Source of the DNA: Streptomyces mutomycini
Lineage (GTDB): Bacteria > Actinomycetota > Actinomycetes > Streptomycetales > Streptomycetaceae
DNA length: 36,702 bases
NCBI RefSeq assembly: GCF_001700505.1
Contig: NZ_MAPV01000091.1
Coordinates: forward strand, 1 to 36,702
Reading direction: 5' to 3'
This document shows positions 7,744-16,342 of the stretch, one piece after another. Position 1 is the first letter of the stretch. Every line of letters begins with the position of its first letter. The notes beneath the pieces were generated by a model. It ran no database searches. It saw nothing but the letters and a program-made list of their open reading frames with translations, and had not been told where the DNA came from. The position numbers and the translations under genes were made by a program.

Positions 7744-8241
7744 ATGAGTCGCATGAATATCCAGCCCCGGCCGTTCGACCACCCTGACGCCCGCAAACTC
7801 AACGACCTGGTGCAGCTCGAATACGCCGAGCGCTACGGCGACGAGGGCGACATCACACCGCTCGACGCCACGATGTTCGATCCGCCGCGCGGACTGTACC
7901 TGCTCGCCTACGACGAGCAGGACCGTCCCCTGGCCACCGGCGGCTGGCGCAGCCAGGAACAGAACGACGAGGGGTACTCGGACGGCGACGCCGAGATCAA
8001 GCGGATGTTTGTGATCGCCGAGGGCCGGGGCCGGGGCCTCGCCCGCCGCATCCTCGCCGCCCTGGAGGCCGACGCCCGCGCCGCGGGCCGCACGCGCATG
8101 GTCCTGGAGACCGGCGACCAGCAGCCCGAGGCCATCGCGCTGTACACGTCGAGCGGCTACACCGTCTGCGAGAAGTTCGGCCACTACCGCACGTACGACA
8201 GCAGCATCTGCATGGCCAAGCCGCTGGGGCGGCCTTCCTAG
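7744..8241 (+). CDS. GNAT family N-acetyltransferase
   Basis: 165 aa single GNAT domain. Acetyl-CoA motif A is IKRMFVIAEGRGRGLARRIL, with the Arg/Gly-x-Gly loop; motif B region is LETGDQQPEAIALYTSSGY. The substrate amine cannot be told from sequence. ATG at 7744 is preferred, with another in-frame ATG at 7753; neither has a ribosome site. Its stop TAG shares the CTAG at 8238-8241 with the stop of the convergent methyltransferase relic. Confidence 0.85.
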   Translation: MSRMNIQPRPFDHPDARKLNDLVQLEYAERYGDEGDITPLDATMFDPPRGLYLLAYDEQDRPLATGGWRSQEQNDEGYSDGDAEIKRMFVIAEGRGRGLARRILAALEADARAAGRTRMVLETGDQQPEAIALYTSSGYTVCEKFGHYRTYDSSICMAKPLGRPS

Positions 8242-8827
8242 GGAACCCGCGCCACCCCGACGTGGAACCCACTCCGCTCGTACACCGGCGCAGGCTCCTC
8301 CCGGTACCACTCGGGCGCGGTGACCAGCCCCGGCTCGACGAGTTCCAGACCCTCGAAGAAGGGCGCGACCTCCGCTCGCGTACGCATGCGGAGTGAGATC
8401 GCGCCCCTCTTGTACGCGGACTCCGTCTTCTGCTTGAGCTCCGGGTGCTGATCGGCGGTCCCGTGCGACAGAACCAGGTAGCTCCCCGCAGGCAACGCCC
8501 CGACCAGCGCGCGGGTGATGCCGTACAGGTCTGGACGACCCTGGTCCGAGGGGCGACGGCCTGGACGACCTGGTGGAGATTGGGGGAGGTGGGAATGCCG
8601 GTACCGATGTCGAGGAACTGGTCGACGCCCTGCCGGGCCAGTCAGGCGCAGGCCCGGTGCATGAACGCCCGGTTCCGCGCCGCGTCGGCCCGGGCCTGGG
8701 CCGGCAGCTTCTCCGCGACCTCCTGGTCGACCGGGTAGTTGTCCTTCCCGCCGAGCAACCAGTCGTAGACCCGAGCCGGGTGCGGCTTGCTGGTGTCGAT
8801 GCGGGGGCTGGGCATGCCGGCTCTCAC
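8238..8827 (-). pseudogene. Broken SAM-dependent methyltransferase (Methyltransf_19/DUF574 type)
   Basis: The start is a GTG at 8827 with GGAGGA 7 bases upstream. The N-terminal family block is intact (IDTSKPHPARVYDWLLGGKDNYP). A TGA at 8642-8644 replaces an expected Trp after MHRACA; the same frame then continues LARQGVDQFLDIGTGIP, the SAM-binding motif I, and HQVVQAVAP. Around 8531-8560 the frame jumps to DLYGITRALVGALPAGSYLVLSHG and the normal C-terminus (YERSGFHVGVARVP). Roughly 75-80 residues of the usual 270 are missing, including the acidic loop after motif I. A 10-bp direct repeat (ctggacgacc, 8531-8540 and 8561-8570) lies at the deletion point. Members are numerous in Streptomyces and of unknown substrate. 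Confidence 0.85.
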
Positions 8828-8968
8828 AGGACGCTCCTCCATGAGGGATCGCGGACGGAGAGCCACGCTCCCGATCCGGCTCGCACCTCAACAGCGCTGC
8901 CCGGAAGGGCGGGTCGCCGAGATCACTCCAGGCCGTGCGACCCCGGCTCCTCATGCGTCGCGTACCAA

Positions 8969-9835
8969 TCAGTCCCAGGAACGCCACTTGTCACGGAGGA
9001 GCCAGACCATCCGCTCGCCCAGATGATGACGCCACAGCCACCACGGCAGGCGCCGGTGCGGAACGTAGCTCCACAGATCGTCGTCGGCCTCGCTGCCCCG
9101 GGGGTGCGACCGCAGGAGTTCCAGACAGCGACGGTCCACGGTGGAGTGCAGCCGGGCGACATGGGCCAGCGCCACACGGCCCTGGTGGCGCAGCTCGCCA
9201 CCCTCCGATTCCAGCGCCCGGGCCACCCTCGGCAGAATGGCCACTGCGTCAGGGTGGTTCAACGCCAGGCCGATCACCGCGACCCCGACGAGTTCTTCGG
9301 CCCGGTCGAACGCCGCGTCCACCTCTTCGGGCCGGTCGGTCCCCATCAGGGCCGAGCTGCTCCGCCAGTTCATTCCCTCCCCCGACGCGGCACGGCCGAG
9401 AAGGAACTCGCCCCGCCCGGCGGCCAGCAGACGCAGCCCCTCGCCATCGGGGTCGCGCGCCGAACGCGCCGCGTCGGCGTCCCCCCTCGCCGCCAAATGA
9501 CCGAGCAGTCGGCTGCGTTCCTCACCGGAGCGCGAACAGGCCCAGCTCAAGGCCAGATACGCCCAGACCCGCCCGGCGTCCGCGTCACCTCCCGAGAGCC
9601 GGTGACACAGCGCACCGAGTCCCGGCGAGGACGGCTCCGCCCCGGCGAGCGCGTCGAATTCCCCTGCTCGCTCCCGCAGGTCGCACCGCCGGAGGAAGGC
9701 GAGACGCACGGCGTCCTCCGCACCCAGCCACCCCGACACGTACCCCCACCCGACCTCCGCCGGCTCCACCGCCACGGCGAACCGGACGAACTCGGCGGGG
9801 ATACGGAAGGGCGAGGCATCGGATTCGTCGGGCAT
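8969..9835 (-). CDS. Hypothetical alpha-helical protein
   Basis: 288 aa from the ATG at 9835; an ATG at 9862 (MSRWVGSAG) is an alternative, and neither has a strong ribosome site. No domain is recognised. The composition (Leu, Ala, Arg, Asp, Glu with regular spacing, e.g. LPRVARALESEGGELRHQGRVAL) suggests HEAT-like helical repeats, and the C-terminus is rich in Trp/Arg/His (LPWWLWRHHLGERMVWLL). No signal peptide and no clear membrane span. Its upstream side abuts the distal copy of the tRNA-linked 22-bp repeat, so it probably is the first chromosomal gene outside the island. Confidence 0.65.
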   Translation of the reverse strand: MPDESDASPFRIPAEFVRFAVAVEPAEVGWGYVSGWLGAEDAVRLAFLRRCDLRERAGEFDALAGAEPSSPGLGALCHRLSGGDADAGRVWAYLALSWACSRSGEERSRLLGHLAARGDADAARSARDPDGEGLRLLAAGRGEFLLGRAASGEGMNWRSSSALMGTDRPEEVDAAFDRAEELVGVAVIGLALNHPDAVAILPRVARALESEGGELRHQGRVALAHVARLHSTVDRRCLELLRSHPRGSEADDDLWSYVPHRRLPWWLWRHHLGERMVWLLRDKWRSWD

Positions 9836-9877
9836 ACCGGCCGACCCTACCCAGCGGCTCATCACCAGCGTGAAGAA

Positions 9878-9988
9878 GTGACGGATCTCGTGTGTGCGGT
9901 GGACAGTCTTCTCGACGCGGGGGGGCACCTGTCCGAGGACGACGTCAAGGCTGCGCTCGCCGCGGCCTCATGTTTCCTGACCATGTGA
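9878..9988 (+). other. Possible 36-codon ORF or gene remnant at the distal repeat
   Basis: From a GTG at 9878 the frame reads TDLVCAVDSLLDAGGHLSE then DDVKAALAAASCFLTM and a stop. The text looks protein-like (amphipathic helix, then SEDDVKAAL), not like the usual Arg/Pro shadow, but has no known domain and only a weak ribosome site (gaagaa). It crosses the 22-bp repeat. It may be the tail of a gene cut by integration. Confidence 0.3.
9883..9904. repeat. Distal copy of tRNA-Ala-associated 22-bp direct repeat (att-like)
   Basis: ggatctcgtgtgtgcggtggac, identical over 22 bases and in the same orientation as 16377-16398, where its last five bases are the 3' end of tRNA-Ala. The flanks differ at once on both sides. 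It lies on the side expected for the far end of an element inserted at the tRNA 3' end. Confidence 0.7.
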
Positions 9989-10099
9989 CAAGTTGGTCGC
10001 AGGTCGGGCAGGATTCACAGGGCACTGACTCTCTGCATGCAAACCTGTGCACAGGGCGAGCCGTCCTCGCCGTGAGGTGCGCTGGATCTGGGGGAACTG

Positions 10100-10768
10100 A
10101 TGAACGACGCTGCGGACGAGCTCGAACCGTCTCGGCTCCAGAAGGTTGTCGAGACGATCGCCATCACACCGGAAGCGGCCACGAATCTCGTGGGCGGTTA
10201 CCGCGCGACGTTCGAGGAAAAGTTCAAGCGGGAGCCCGAGAGCCTGGAGGACAAGCGTCGGATCGCCGCCAAGATCATTGGCCGGTACTCCAAACTTTCG
10301 GCAGCCGCCGGGGCGGTCACCGCGGCCCCGAGCGTGGTTCCGGGGGTCGGGACCGCGGTCGCAGTGCTGGGCGGCGGTGTCACCGATATCGCCGCGACAC
10401 TCAAGCTCCAGATCGACATGTGCATGTGCCTGGTTGAGGTGTACGAGACCGAGCTGAGCAGTGAGGACAAGAAGCACCTCGCCTTCGTGCTCGCGTTGGC
10501 GGGCTCGGCGGAACAGATGGCGACGAAGGGCGGCAAGACTGCGGTCCTGAAGATCGCCGAGAAGTTGGTCTACCAGTACCTGCGAGGACCTGTTTTGATC
10601 ACGATCAAGCAGTTGTTCAAGCGGGTGTCCATCACCTTCACCCAGAAGGCGATGGCCAAGGCCATTCCTGCCGGCGTAGGTGTCGTTTTCAGCAGCTCGA
10701 CCAACTACGTCCTCACGACAATGGTGGGCAGAGTCGCCGTCGCCGTCCTGGCCAAAGATGTGAAGTAG
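10100..10768 (+). CDS. EcsC-like / DUF697-like predicted protein
   Basis: 222 aa. After a charged N-terminus comes a Gly/Ala/Val/Pro-rich hydrophobic stretch (about 70-100: AAAGAVTAAPSVVPGVGTAVAV), a helical middle with DMCMCLVEVYETEL, and a second hydrophobic hairpin near 190-220 (IPAGVGVVFSSSTNYVLTTMVGRVAVAVLA). The 'GAVTAAPSVVPGVG' and 'IPAGVGVVFSSSTNY' pattern recalls EcsC-family membrane-associated proteins, whose biochemical role is poorly defined. ATG with GGGGGA about 5 bases upstream. No operon partner; it is followed by a strong two-way hairpin. The EcsC assignment is by pattern only. Confidence 0.7.
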   Translation: MNDAADELEPSRLQKVVETIAITPEAATNLVGGYRATFEEKFKREPESLEDKRRIAAKIIGRYSKLSAAAGAVTAAPSVVPGVGTAVAVLGGGVTDIAATLKLQIDMCMCLVEVYETELSSEDKKHLAFVLALAGSAEQMATKGGKTAVLKIAEKLVYQYLRGPVLITIKQLFKRVSITFTQKAMAKAIPAGVGVVFSSSTNYVLTTMVGRVAVAVLAKDVK

Positions 10769-10849
10769 CACCGCTGCACCGGATCCGGTACTGCCGACTC
10801 GGCTGCCGGACCACGGGAGCACGGGCACGTCGTCGCTGGTGTTCCCGTC

Positions 10850-10885
10850 CCGCTACACCTTCAGCTCCCACTGAAGGTGTAGCGG
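10850..10885. terminator. Bidirectional 15-bp hairpin terminator
   Basis: CCGCTACACCTTCAG / CTGAAGGTGTAGCGG, perfect, loop ctccca. It lies between the convergent EcsC-like gene and the XRE relic, and the stop codon of the relic (10861-10863) lies inside it. Confidence 0.8.
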
Positions 10886-11260
10886 AAGCTCCGAGGGTGA
10901 GCGGGTCCGTCAGCTATGCTGCGGGTCTCTCCTTTCGGAGGGGTCTCAGAAGCACCCCGGCCCGGTCCCGCAAGGTTCCGCCGGGGTGTCTTCGTCTCCG
11001 CGACTTGGTCGCGCAGCTTCACCGGTCGCAGGCCCCGCTGGTGAGCGAGGGACCTGGTCCGGTCCTCCGCCTCCTGCCTGAGTTGCTCCGGTGTGAGTCG
11101 GAGCGCGAGGACGATGGCGGCCAGACGGCGTCCCCCAGGGCTGATGATCCCGCTCTCTGTCCGGGAGATCGAGGCCGCGCCACCCTTCCCGTAACCGGCC
11201 AGCGCGGCCAACTCTCCTGGTCAACGAGAGCCCCGGGGCTTGGCGGCGCTCGCGGATCAC
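10861..11260 (-). pseudogene. Frameshifted XRE-type helix-turn-helix regulator
   Basis: One frame gives IRERRQAPGLSLTR; after an extra A at about 11215 (agg-a-gag) the next frame continues ELAALAGYGKGGAASISRTE, then SGIISPGGRRLAAIVLALRLTPEQLRQEAEDRT. Together these make a typical XRE domain (helix 2-turn-helix 3, then the 'LA..LGL.PEQL' helix). The last 60 residues are Arg/Pro-rich. The GTG at 11260 has no ribosome site, and the true N-terminus may be lost. Single-base insertion inferred by comparing frames. Confidence 0.65.
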
Positions 11261-11432
11261 CAGGGTCGCCCGACGGAGCAGGGGGCGAACCGAACTGCCG
11301 ATCCGGAGGAAAAGCGCCAAGTTGGCAATGGGAGAACTGCATTGGGACGGGCGGAGACCATAGGGCAGCGGGCGGGGCACACTGGTCAAGAATGTGACGA
11401 GCAGCGGTCGGCACCACAGCCACCAGCCGCTG

Positions 11433-11942
11433 TCATCCGGGGATGATCTGCCCGTTCTCGATCCGGTAGTTCTCGGTCGGTGAGCATCCGATCGATGGCG
11501 TGATCAGCAGGCTGACGGCAACCGGTGCGGGCTCCGTGCCGGCGGTGGAGAACTCGCACACCGCGTGGCGGCCGGTCAGCGGGAACCAGAACCAGGCGTC
11601 CGCCTCGCCGACCGGAGCACGGTCCGACTCGCTCCACGCACCGTTCTTGAAGGTGAAGACCTGGAGGCGCACGGATGCCGCGAGCGGATCGGTCTGCGAC
11701 CTCAGAGCGGTGAGCGTGTACTTGAAGTCCCTGTCCAGGACCGATGTGGCGATCCGTCGGCGCTCTGTCGCCTGAGGCGGAGTCTGCGGTTCCTTCCCCT
11801 CACCGGCCGTCGGGCGGGTCTGCGGGTCGGTCGGCGGCGGGTTCGGCGGGCCACCGGCGGTTGCGCCGACCGTGACGGTGACGGCCGTGGCAGTGGCCAG
11901 GGTGACGCCCCAGCTCATGAATGTGCGGAAGTTCTTGATCAC
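11433..11942 (-). CDS. Small secreted hypothetical protein
   Basis: 169 aa from a GTG at 11942 with GGAG 5 bases upstream. The N-terminus has a Sec signal: basic VIKNFRT, hydrophobic MSWGVTLATATAVTVTVGATA, then a Pro/Thr-rich linker (GGPPNPPPTDPQTRP). The mature part (LDRDFKYTLTALRSQTDPLA, VRLQVFTFKNGAWSESD, WFWFPLTGRHAVCEFST) looks beta-rich with two cysteines (in AVCEFS and SIGCSPT) that could pair. No domain recognised. The neighbour upstream on the same strand is another secreted beta-barrel-like protein, 155 bases away. Confidence 0.75.
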   Translation of the reverse strand: MIKNFRTFMSWGVTLATATAVTVTVGATAGGPPNPPPTDPQTRPTAGEGKEPQTPPQATERRRIATSVLDRDFKYTLTALRSQTDPLAASVRLQVFTFKNGAWSESDRAPVGEADAWFWFPLTGRHAVCEFSTAGTEPAPVAVSLLITPSIGCSPTENYRIENGQIIPG

Positions 11943-12097
11943 GACGGCTCCATGTGCGGTGATCGGTGCGGGTCGGGTCGCTGAGCGCGTCGATGTCCAG
12001 GACGGTCCTGTGACGGGGTCTGCCCGATACCTGGCGCGGCGGGAACCGCTGCGCTCGCCACTGCAATCCCGGGCGGTATCCATACCGCCTGACGCAG

Positions 12098-12709
12098 CTA
12101 CTTGCCGGGGAAGGACGGAGGCGTCGGCGCCTCGGACGGAATGCGACCGTCCCGGGCCCGATGAGGCTGCATGTCGGAGACCTCGAAGGTGAGTTGCCAG
12201 GTCGCCGGCGTCAACACCCGCTGGGTCACCTGCCCACGCGCCTTACGGAACTCTCCGGTGCCTCCGGTTATCGCGTTGACGACCGTTTTCGGTACAGGGA
12301 TTCCGGCTTGCTCGCCCTGGACGGTGATCTGCCCGCCCGGCAGCACCGCGGTTGACGAGCACTGTCCCGCGTTGCGTTCGAGGTCGGTGATGACACAGAA
12401 CCCGCCGAAGCGTCCGACGGAGCGTTCTGCTGGCCCCCCGGTCGACGCCAGATTCCCGCTGAAGACGAACTGGTCGCCGACGCTGCGGCCCGTTGCCCCC
12501 AGATCCAGCTCTTCGCCGGCCTGCAGCCGGGCCTCCACGCGGATGGTGCGGCTCTTCTCCGAGGAGCCGTCGGCAGGGTGGGCTTCCGCAGTCGCGGCCG
12601 CCTTCTGCGGGACCACGTCTGCCGACGCGGATCCGAGGGTTGCGAGCCCGGCAGAGCCGCCGAGAACCGCAACAGCGAGGAATATGAAGGGCCGGCCAGC
12701 GAAGCCCAT
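12098..12709 (-). CDS. Secreted allene-oxide-cyclase-barrel-like protein
   Basis: 203 aa, ATG at 12709 with GGAGG 5 bases upstream. Signal peptide MGFAGRPFIFLAVAVLGGSA followed by GLATLGSASA, with likely cleavage after ASA. The mature part has the pattern of bacterial AOC/dirigent-like barrels: VGDQFVFSGNLAS, GRFGGFCVITD, QITVQGEQ, ITGGTGEFRKARGQVTQRV, LTFEV; the 'GGTGEFRKARG' turn is the most typical. Such proteins are mostly uncharacterised, and some sit in natural-product loci. It has two cysteines. Nothing indicates an enzyme activity here. Confidence 0.75.
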   Translation of the reverse strand: MGFAGRPFIFLAVAVLGGSAGLATLGSASADVVPQKAAATAEAHPADGSSEKSRTIRVEARLQAGEELDLGATGRSVGDQFVFSGNLASTGGPAERSVGRFGGFCVITDLERNAGQCSSTAVLPGGQITVQGEQAGIPVPKTVVNAITGGTGEFRKARGQVTQRVLTPATWQLTFEVSDMQPHRARDGRIPSEAPTPPSFPGK

Positions 12710-13503
12710 GGTCGCCTCCGTGTTGGTGGGAATGAACAGAGTCAGGGCCGCCCAGCCTCGGGTCGGTCCACAGAAGGCAAGGCACCCGAGCAGATCTGGG
12801 GACCGTGGGCGAGAACGGACTCCGGTCGTGCCATATGCGTCCGTATCCATTCATACGGGCCATCCGTCATGCGGAAACGCTAATGGCAGTGATGGCGACA
12901 TGCTCAACAGAGGACCGAGATTGGAGCCATTGGGGTGCACTCCCTGCTAGGAAGCCTCTTGGTCTCATCGCGACTGCCGGTTGGTCCTGTGCCCGTGCCC
13001 GTGATGTAGGCATTCCCTGTCCGAGGGCGGGGGCTGGTCAGGGGTACGCAGCGCCTGTCGTGACGGACAAAGCCGGGGCCCACGGGCCCGGGGCTGCGGG
13101 TTTTACTCTCGATGCTCGGCGGGGCAGGGCGCGCTGGTCAGGTAGGGGCAGGGCGAGGACGGCTTCTCGGGGTTTGCCTTGGCGTTCTCGCCGTCCAGCG
13201 CGAGGAGTTGAACAAGCAACGGAGGCCGGCGGCGAGGGCGGAGGCGGTCAGCCGGGCGGCGTTCACGCCCATCCCCCGCGAGGGCAGGCCCATCCCGGAC
13301 GTCGAACGGACAGTGAGTCCTGCACGCCTCCCGGCCGCTGTGCGGCTGCTGTGGCGGGCGCGCGCGGACGGCCACAGGATTGGCGTTGCGCCTCCGTGGA
13401 GGAAGTAGGAAGCAACCATCACCCCTCAGTGTCCGGCCCCCACGGGGGTACCCACCAGCGGTCCGACTCATGGAGGCCGCGCTCGACACCGGAAGGAACG
13501 CCA
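12710..13503. other. 0.8-kb gene-poor stretch within the island
   Basis: No gene is supported. A plus-strand frame ending at 13408 (AARAEAVSRAAFTPIPREGR and beyond, closing GVAPPWRK) and overlapping minus-strand frames have neither good starts nor known motifs; decayed genes are possible. A small inverted repeat CCGTAT-6-ATACGG is at 12841-12858, about 130 bases upstream of the secreted-protein gene, and might be an operator. Confidence 0.5.
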
Positions 13504-14238
13504 ATGGACCAGGCCGTGGAGAAGAACGGCGCGACGCCGTCGTTCGACGGGCTGCGGGCGCTGTTCTTCAACACCACGCTCAAACGGTCGCCGGAGATCA
13601 GCAACACGGGCGGGCTGATCGACCGCAGTGTCGGCATCATGCGACGTCACGGAGTGGACGTCGAGACCGTACGGGCCGTCGACCACGACATCGCCACCGG
13701 AGTGTGGCCGGACATGACCGAACACGGCTGGGAACGTGACGACTGGCCTCAGTTGTACGAGCGGGTGCTCGACGCGGACATCCTGGTGCTGTGCGGGCCG
13801 ATCTGGCTCGGCGACAACAGCTCGGTGATGAAGCGGTTGATCGAGCGGTTGTACGGCTGTTCCAGCCTGCTGAACGATGCGGGGCAGTACGCGTACTACG
13901 GACGGGTCGGCGGTTGCCTGATCACCGGAAACGAGGACGGTGTTAAGCACTGCGCCATGAACGTGCTGTACAGCCTCCAGCACCTCGGCTACACGATTCC
14001 GCCGCAGGCCGACGCCGGGTGGATCGGCGAGGCCGGCCCCGGCCCGTCCTATCTCGACCCCGGTTCGAGCGGACCCGACAACGACTTCACCAACCGCAAC
14101 ACCACTTTCATGACCTACAACATGCTGCACCTGGCAGCGATGCTGCGTACAGCCGGCGGCATCCCGTCGTACGGCAACCGGCGCAGCGAGTGGGACGCGG
14201 GCTGCCGTCCCGACTTCGGCAACCCCGAGCACCGATAG
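13504..14238 (+). CDS. Flavodoxin-fold / NADPH-dependent FMN reductase-like protein
   Basis: 244 aa, ATG with GGAAGG 7 bases upstream. The FMN_red/flavodoxin pattern is clear: first strand ALFFNTTLKRSPEISNTGGL (phosphate-binding loop), DILVLCGPIWLGDNSSVMKR (the typical 'P.w.g..s..mK.fiDR' segment) and GRVGGCLITGNEDG. It should bind FMN and reduce quinones, azo or nitro compounds or serve as an electron carrier; the substrate is unknown. The DUF5996 gene follows after 21 bases and is probably co-transcribed. Confidence 0.82.
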   Translation: MDQAVEKNGATPSFDGLRALFFNTTLKRSPEISNTGGLIDRSVGIMRRHGVDVETVRAVDHDIATGVWPDMTEHGWERDDWPQLYERVLDADILVLCGPIWLGDNSSVMKRLIERLYGCSSLLNDAGQYAYYGRVGGCLITGNEDGVKHCAMNVLYSLQHLGYTIPPQADAGWIGEAGPGPSYLDPGSSGPDNDFTNRNTTFMTYNMLHLAAMLRTAGGIPSYGNRRSEWDAGCRPDFGNPEHR

Positions 14239-14259
14239 CCCCCTCTGGAGGAAGACGCC

Positions 14260-15222
14260 GTGAGTACTCACCACTCCCCAACCCGCCCAGCGGCGTCGGG
14301 GCGTGCCGCATGGCCATCGCTGCAGGTCGCCGACTGGACCGCGACGCGGGACACACTGCATATGTGGACACAGATCGTGGGCAAGCTCCGGCTGGCTCAC
14401 GCGCCCCTGCTCAACCACTGGTGGCAGGTCACTCTGCACGTCACCCCCAGAGGGCTGGCCACCGGGCCGGTCCCCTACCGCAGCGGCATGTTCGACGCGG
14501 AGTTCGACTTCGTCGACCATCAGCTGCGGATCCGCAGCAGCGAAGGCGGCGACCGCAGTGTGGCCCTGGCGCCCAAGTCGGTGGCCGCCTTCTACGCCGA
14601 GACCATGGAGGCGCTCGATGCGCTCGGCATCGGCGCGGTCTTCCAGAGGCGTCCGAACGAAGTGGACCCCTCGATCCCGTTCGCGGAAGACGAGCAGCAC
14701 GCCGCCTACGACGCAGAGGCGGCGCACCTGTTCTGGCGGCAGCTGCTGCAGGCGGACCGGGTCATGGGCCAGTTCCGGGCGCACTTCACGGGCAAGGCCA
14801 GCCCGGTGCACTTCTTCTGGGGCGCGATGGACCTCGCCTGCACCCGCTTCTCCGGCCGCTCCGCTCCCCCGCATCCAGGCGGCGCCCCGAACTGCGGCGA
14901 CTGGGTGATGGTCGAGGGCTACTCCCGCGAACTGTCCAGCTGCGGCTTCTGGCCGGGAGGCGGGGAGGAAGGCGCGTTCTACTCCTACGCCTACCCTGAA
15001 CCAGAAGGCTTCGCAGACCATCCAGTGGGACCGAAGGGCGCCTACTACAGCACGGAGAACGGCCAGTTCCTGCTGCCGTACGAGACCGTGCGCACCGCCC
15101 CCGAACCCGACCGCGCGCTGACGGAGTTCCTGCATACCACCTACGAGGCCGCCGCCGAGCACGGCGGTTGGGAACGGGCGCAGCTGGAAGACGACCCACG
15201 CCGGTGGAGACGGACACAATGA
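14260..15222 (+). CDS. DUF5996 family protein
   Basis: 320 aa, GTG start at 14260 with GGAGGA upstream. It carries the features I associate with DUF5996: an N-terminal WPSLQVADWTATRDTLHMWT, LLNHWWQVTLHVTPRGL, FDAEFDFVDHQL and the C-terminal SPVHFFWGAMDLACTRFSGR, then PHPGG and a YSRELSSCGFWPGGG segment. It is Trp/His-rich, without signal peptide. The function is unknown. The likely partner is the upstream flavodoxin-like gene in a two-gene unit. Confidence 0.85.
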   Translation: MSTHHSPTRPAASGRAAWPSLQVADWTATRDTLHMWTQIVGKLRLAHAPLLNHWWQVTLHVTPRGLATGPVPYRSGMFDAEFDFVDHQLRIRSSEGGDRSVALAPKSVAAFYAETMEALDALGIGAVFQRRPNEVDPSIPFAEDEQHAAYDAEAAHLFWRQLLQADRVMGQFRAHFTGKASPVHFFWGAMDLACTRFSGRSAPPHPGGAPNCGDWVMVEGYSRELSSCGFWPGGGEEGAFYSYAYPEPEGFADHPVGPKGAYYSTENGQFLLPYETVRTAPEPDRALTEFLHTTYEAAAEHGGWERAQLEDDPRRWRRTQ

Positions 15223-15351
15223 GCTGACTCCATCCTGAACCGTGCTTGTCAGGCCGACTGCCTGGGCTGAGTTCGTGGAGTTCAGCAAGAACATCCAGCA
15301 GTGGGGCAGGCCCTCTCAGTACGGGAACCGCGAAGGTCGTCTCGGACCTGA

Positions 15352-15792
15352 CTGTCACGGGCGCCGCCCGCACCGGCACCCCGGGGGACGATCCTCGGCA
15401 CCGGTGACGGACGGGCTGTCCCCGTCTACCGTTCGGTCTTCGCGGACAGCCGCATCTACGGATGCGACATGAGCGCGGCGTCCCTGAGGCGGCACGACAG
15501 CGGCACGCCGGTCGTCCAGATATCGGGCGACGGGCCCCTCCCCTTCGCCGGCCGGACCATCGGCGTCGTCCTCGCCTCGTTCGTGTTCCACTTCTCCGTC
15601 CCCGTGCCGCTGCTCGCGGAGCTGCCGCGGATCCTGCGCGTCGGCGGTGCTCTGGTCGCCACCGTCTACGGCCCGCAGACCCCCTCGCTCATACGGCTCC
15701 TGCGGGCCGCGCGGATGGAGCTGGTCGGCATGCGGCAGGTGCGGGACGTACACGGGCACTTCGTGTTCACGGCGCAGCCGACGGACGCCTGA
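15352..15792 (+). pseudogene. Truncated class I methyltransferase (C-terminal part)
   Basis: The frame is open from 15352 (stop TGA just before) and reads GTILGTGDGRAVPVYRSVFA, then DSRIYGCDMSAASLRR, an eroded SAM motif I with acidic strand 2. GDGPLPFAGRTIGVVLASFV and LAELPRILRVGGALVATVYG are the usual motifs II and III. The N-terminal helices before motif I are missing, and no start codon with a ribosome site is seen; an ATG at 15469 would remove the SAM site. Hence it is called a fragment. It lies inside the island next to another fragment. Confidence 0.6.
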
Positions 15793-15803
15793 GGCCCGGA
15801 GCG

Positions 15804-16292
15804 TCAGGGCAGCCTGAGTCCGTCGCGGAGAGCTTTCATGTGGACCTGGATGTCGCGCTCGATGGCCGGTCCGGCTGCGGTTGCCTCTCGCGGTGCTTGG
15901 CGGCAGGGGCGGCAGAAGCCGTCGAGGATGGCTTCGGAGGGACCGGGGGCACCACATTCGGTGCACTCCACCAGCAGACGGCGGCCCGGGATACCGTGCG
16001 CGGCCGGGGCCGTGGGCAGGTGGGGCGGGAGTTTGTCGTTGAGGCGGCGGCGTACGAGGCCGACCGGGGAGTCGACCCGGGCGGGAGGGCCGGCGGTGAG
16101 GGCGTGGGTGAGGTAGGCGGCGTCCACACCGCGCGCGAACCACTCGGCGGCCAGCGCTTCCAGTGTCTGGCAGTCCGCTGCGGAGAGGGCGAGGCGGGGC
16201 TCGGTCCTGCCGAGTCGGGCCAGCGCGAGGTAGGCCGGAGAATGACGGCCGAGCCCGCAAACGTGGCGTCGGCCTTCAGCAGGGCCTGCCAC
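15804..16292 (-). pseudogene. C-terminal fragment of a large HTH (MarR-like) protein
   Basis: The stretch LARLGRTEPRLALSAADCQT, LEALAAEWFARGVDAAYLTH and ALTAGPPARVDSPVGLVRRR is the C-terminal half of a family of about 400-aa HTH proteins seen in Streptomyces. A short zinc-ribbon-like CTECG...CRPC motif follows. The N-terminal HTH is absent; sequence before the homologous part (AGPAEGRRHVCG) is in a different frame from nearby protein-like text. The fragment runs up to the tRNA-side repeat and hairpin, as expected for a gene cut or decayed at the element end. Confidence 0.55.
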
Positions 16293-16342
16293 CGCACTCC
16301 CTGGTCCTCGGCCTGAGCCTCACACACGCAGGAGCTGAAACG

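Noticed and set aside
12841..12858. CCGTAT-6-ATACGG inverted repeat
   Set aside because: Six-bp arms occur often by chance, and no promoter elements or conserved gene start depend on it.
13103..13504. Overlapping frames on both strands in the gene-poor part of the island
   Set aside because: Arg/Pro-rich, no ribosome site, no domain; three frames are equally open, which is typical of non-coding high-GC DNA.
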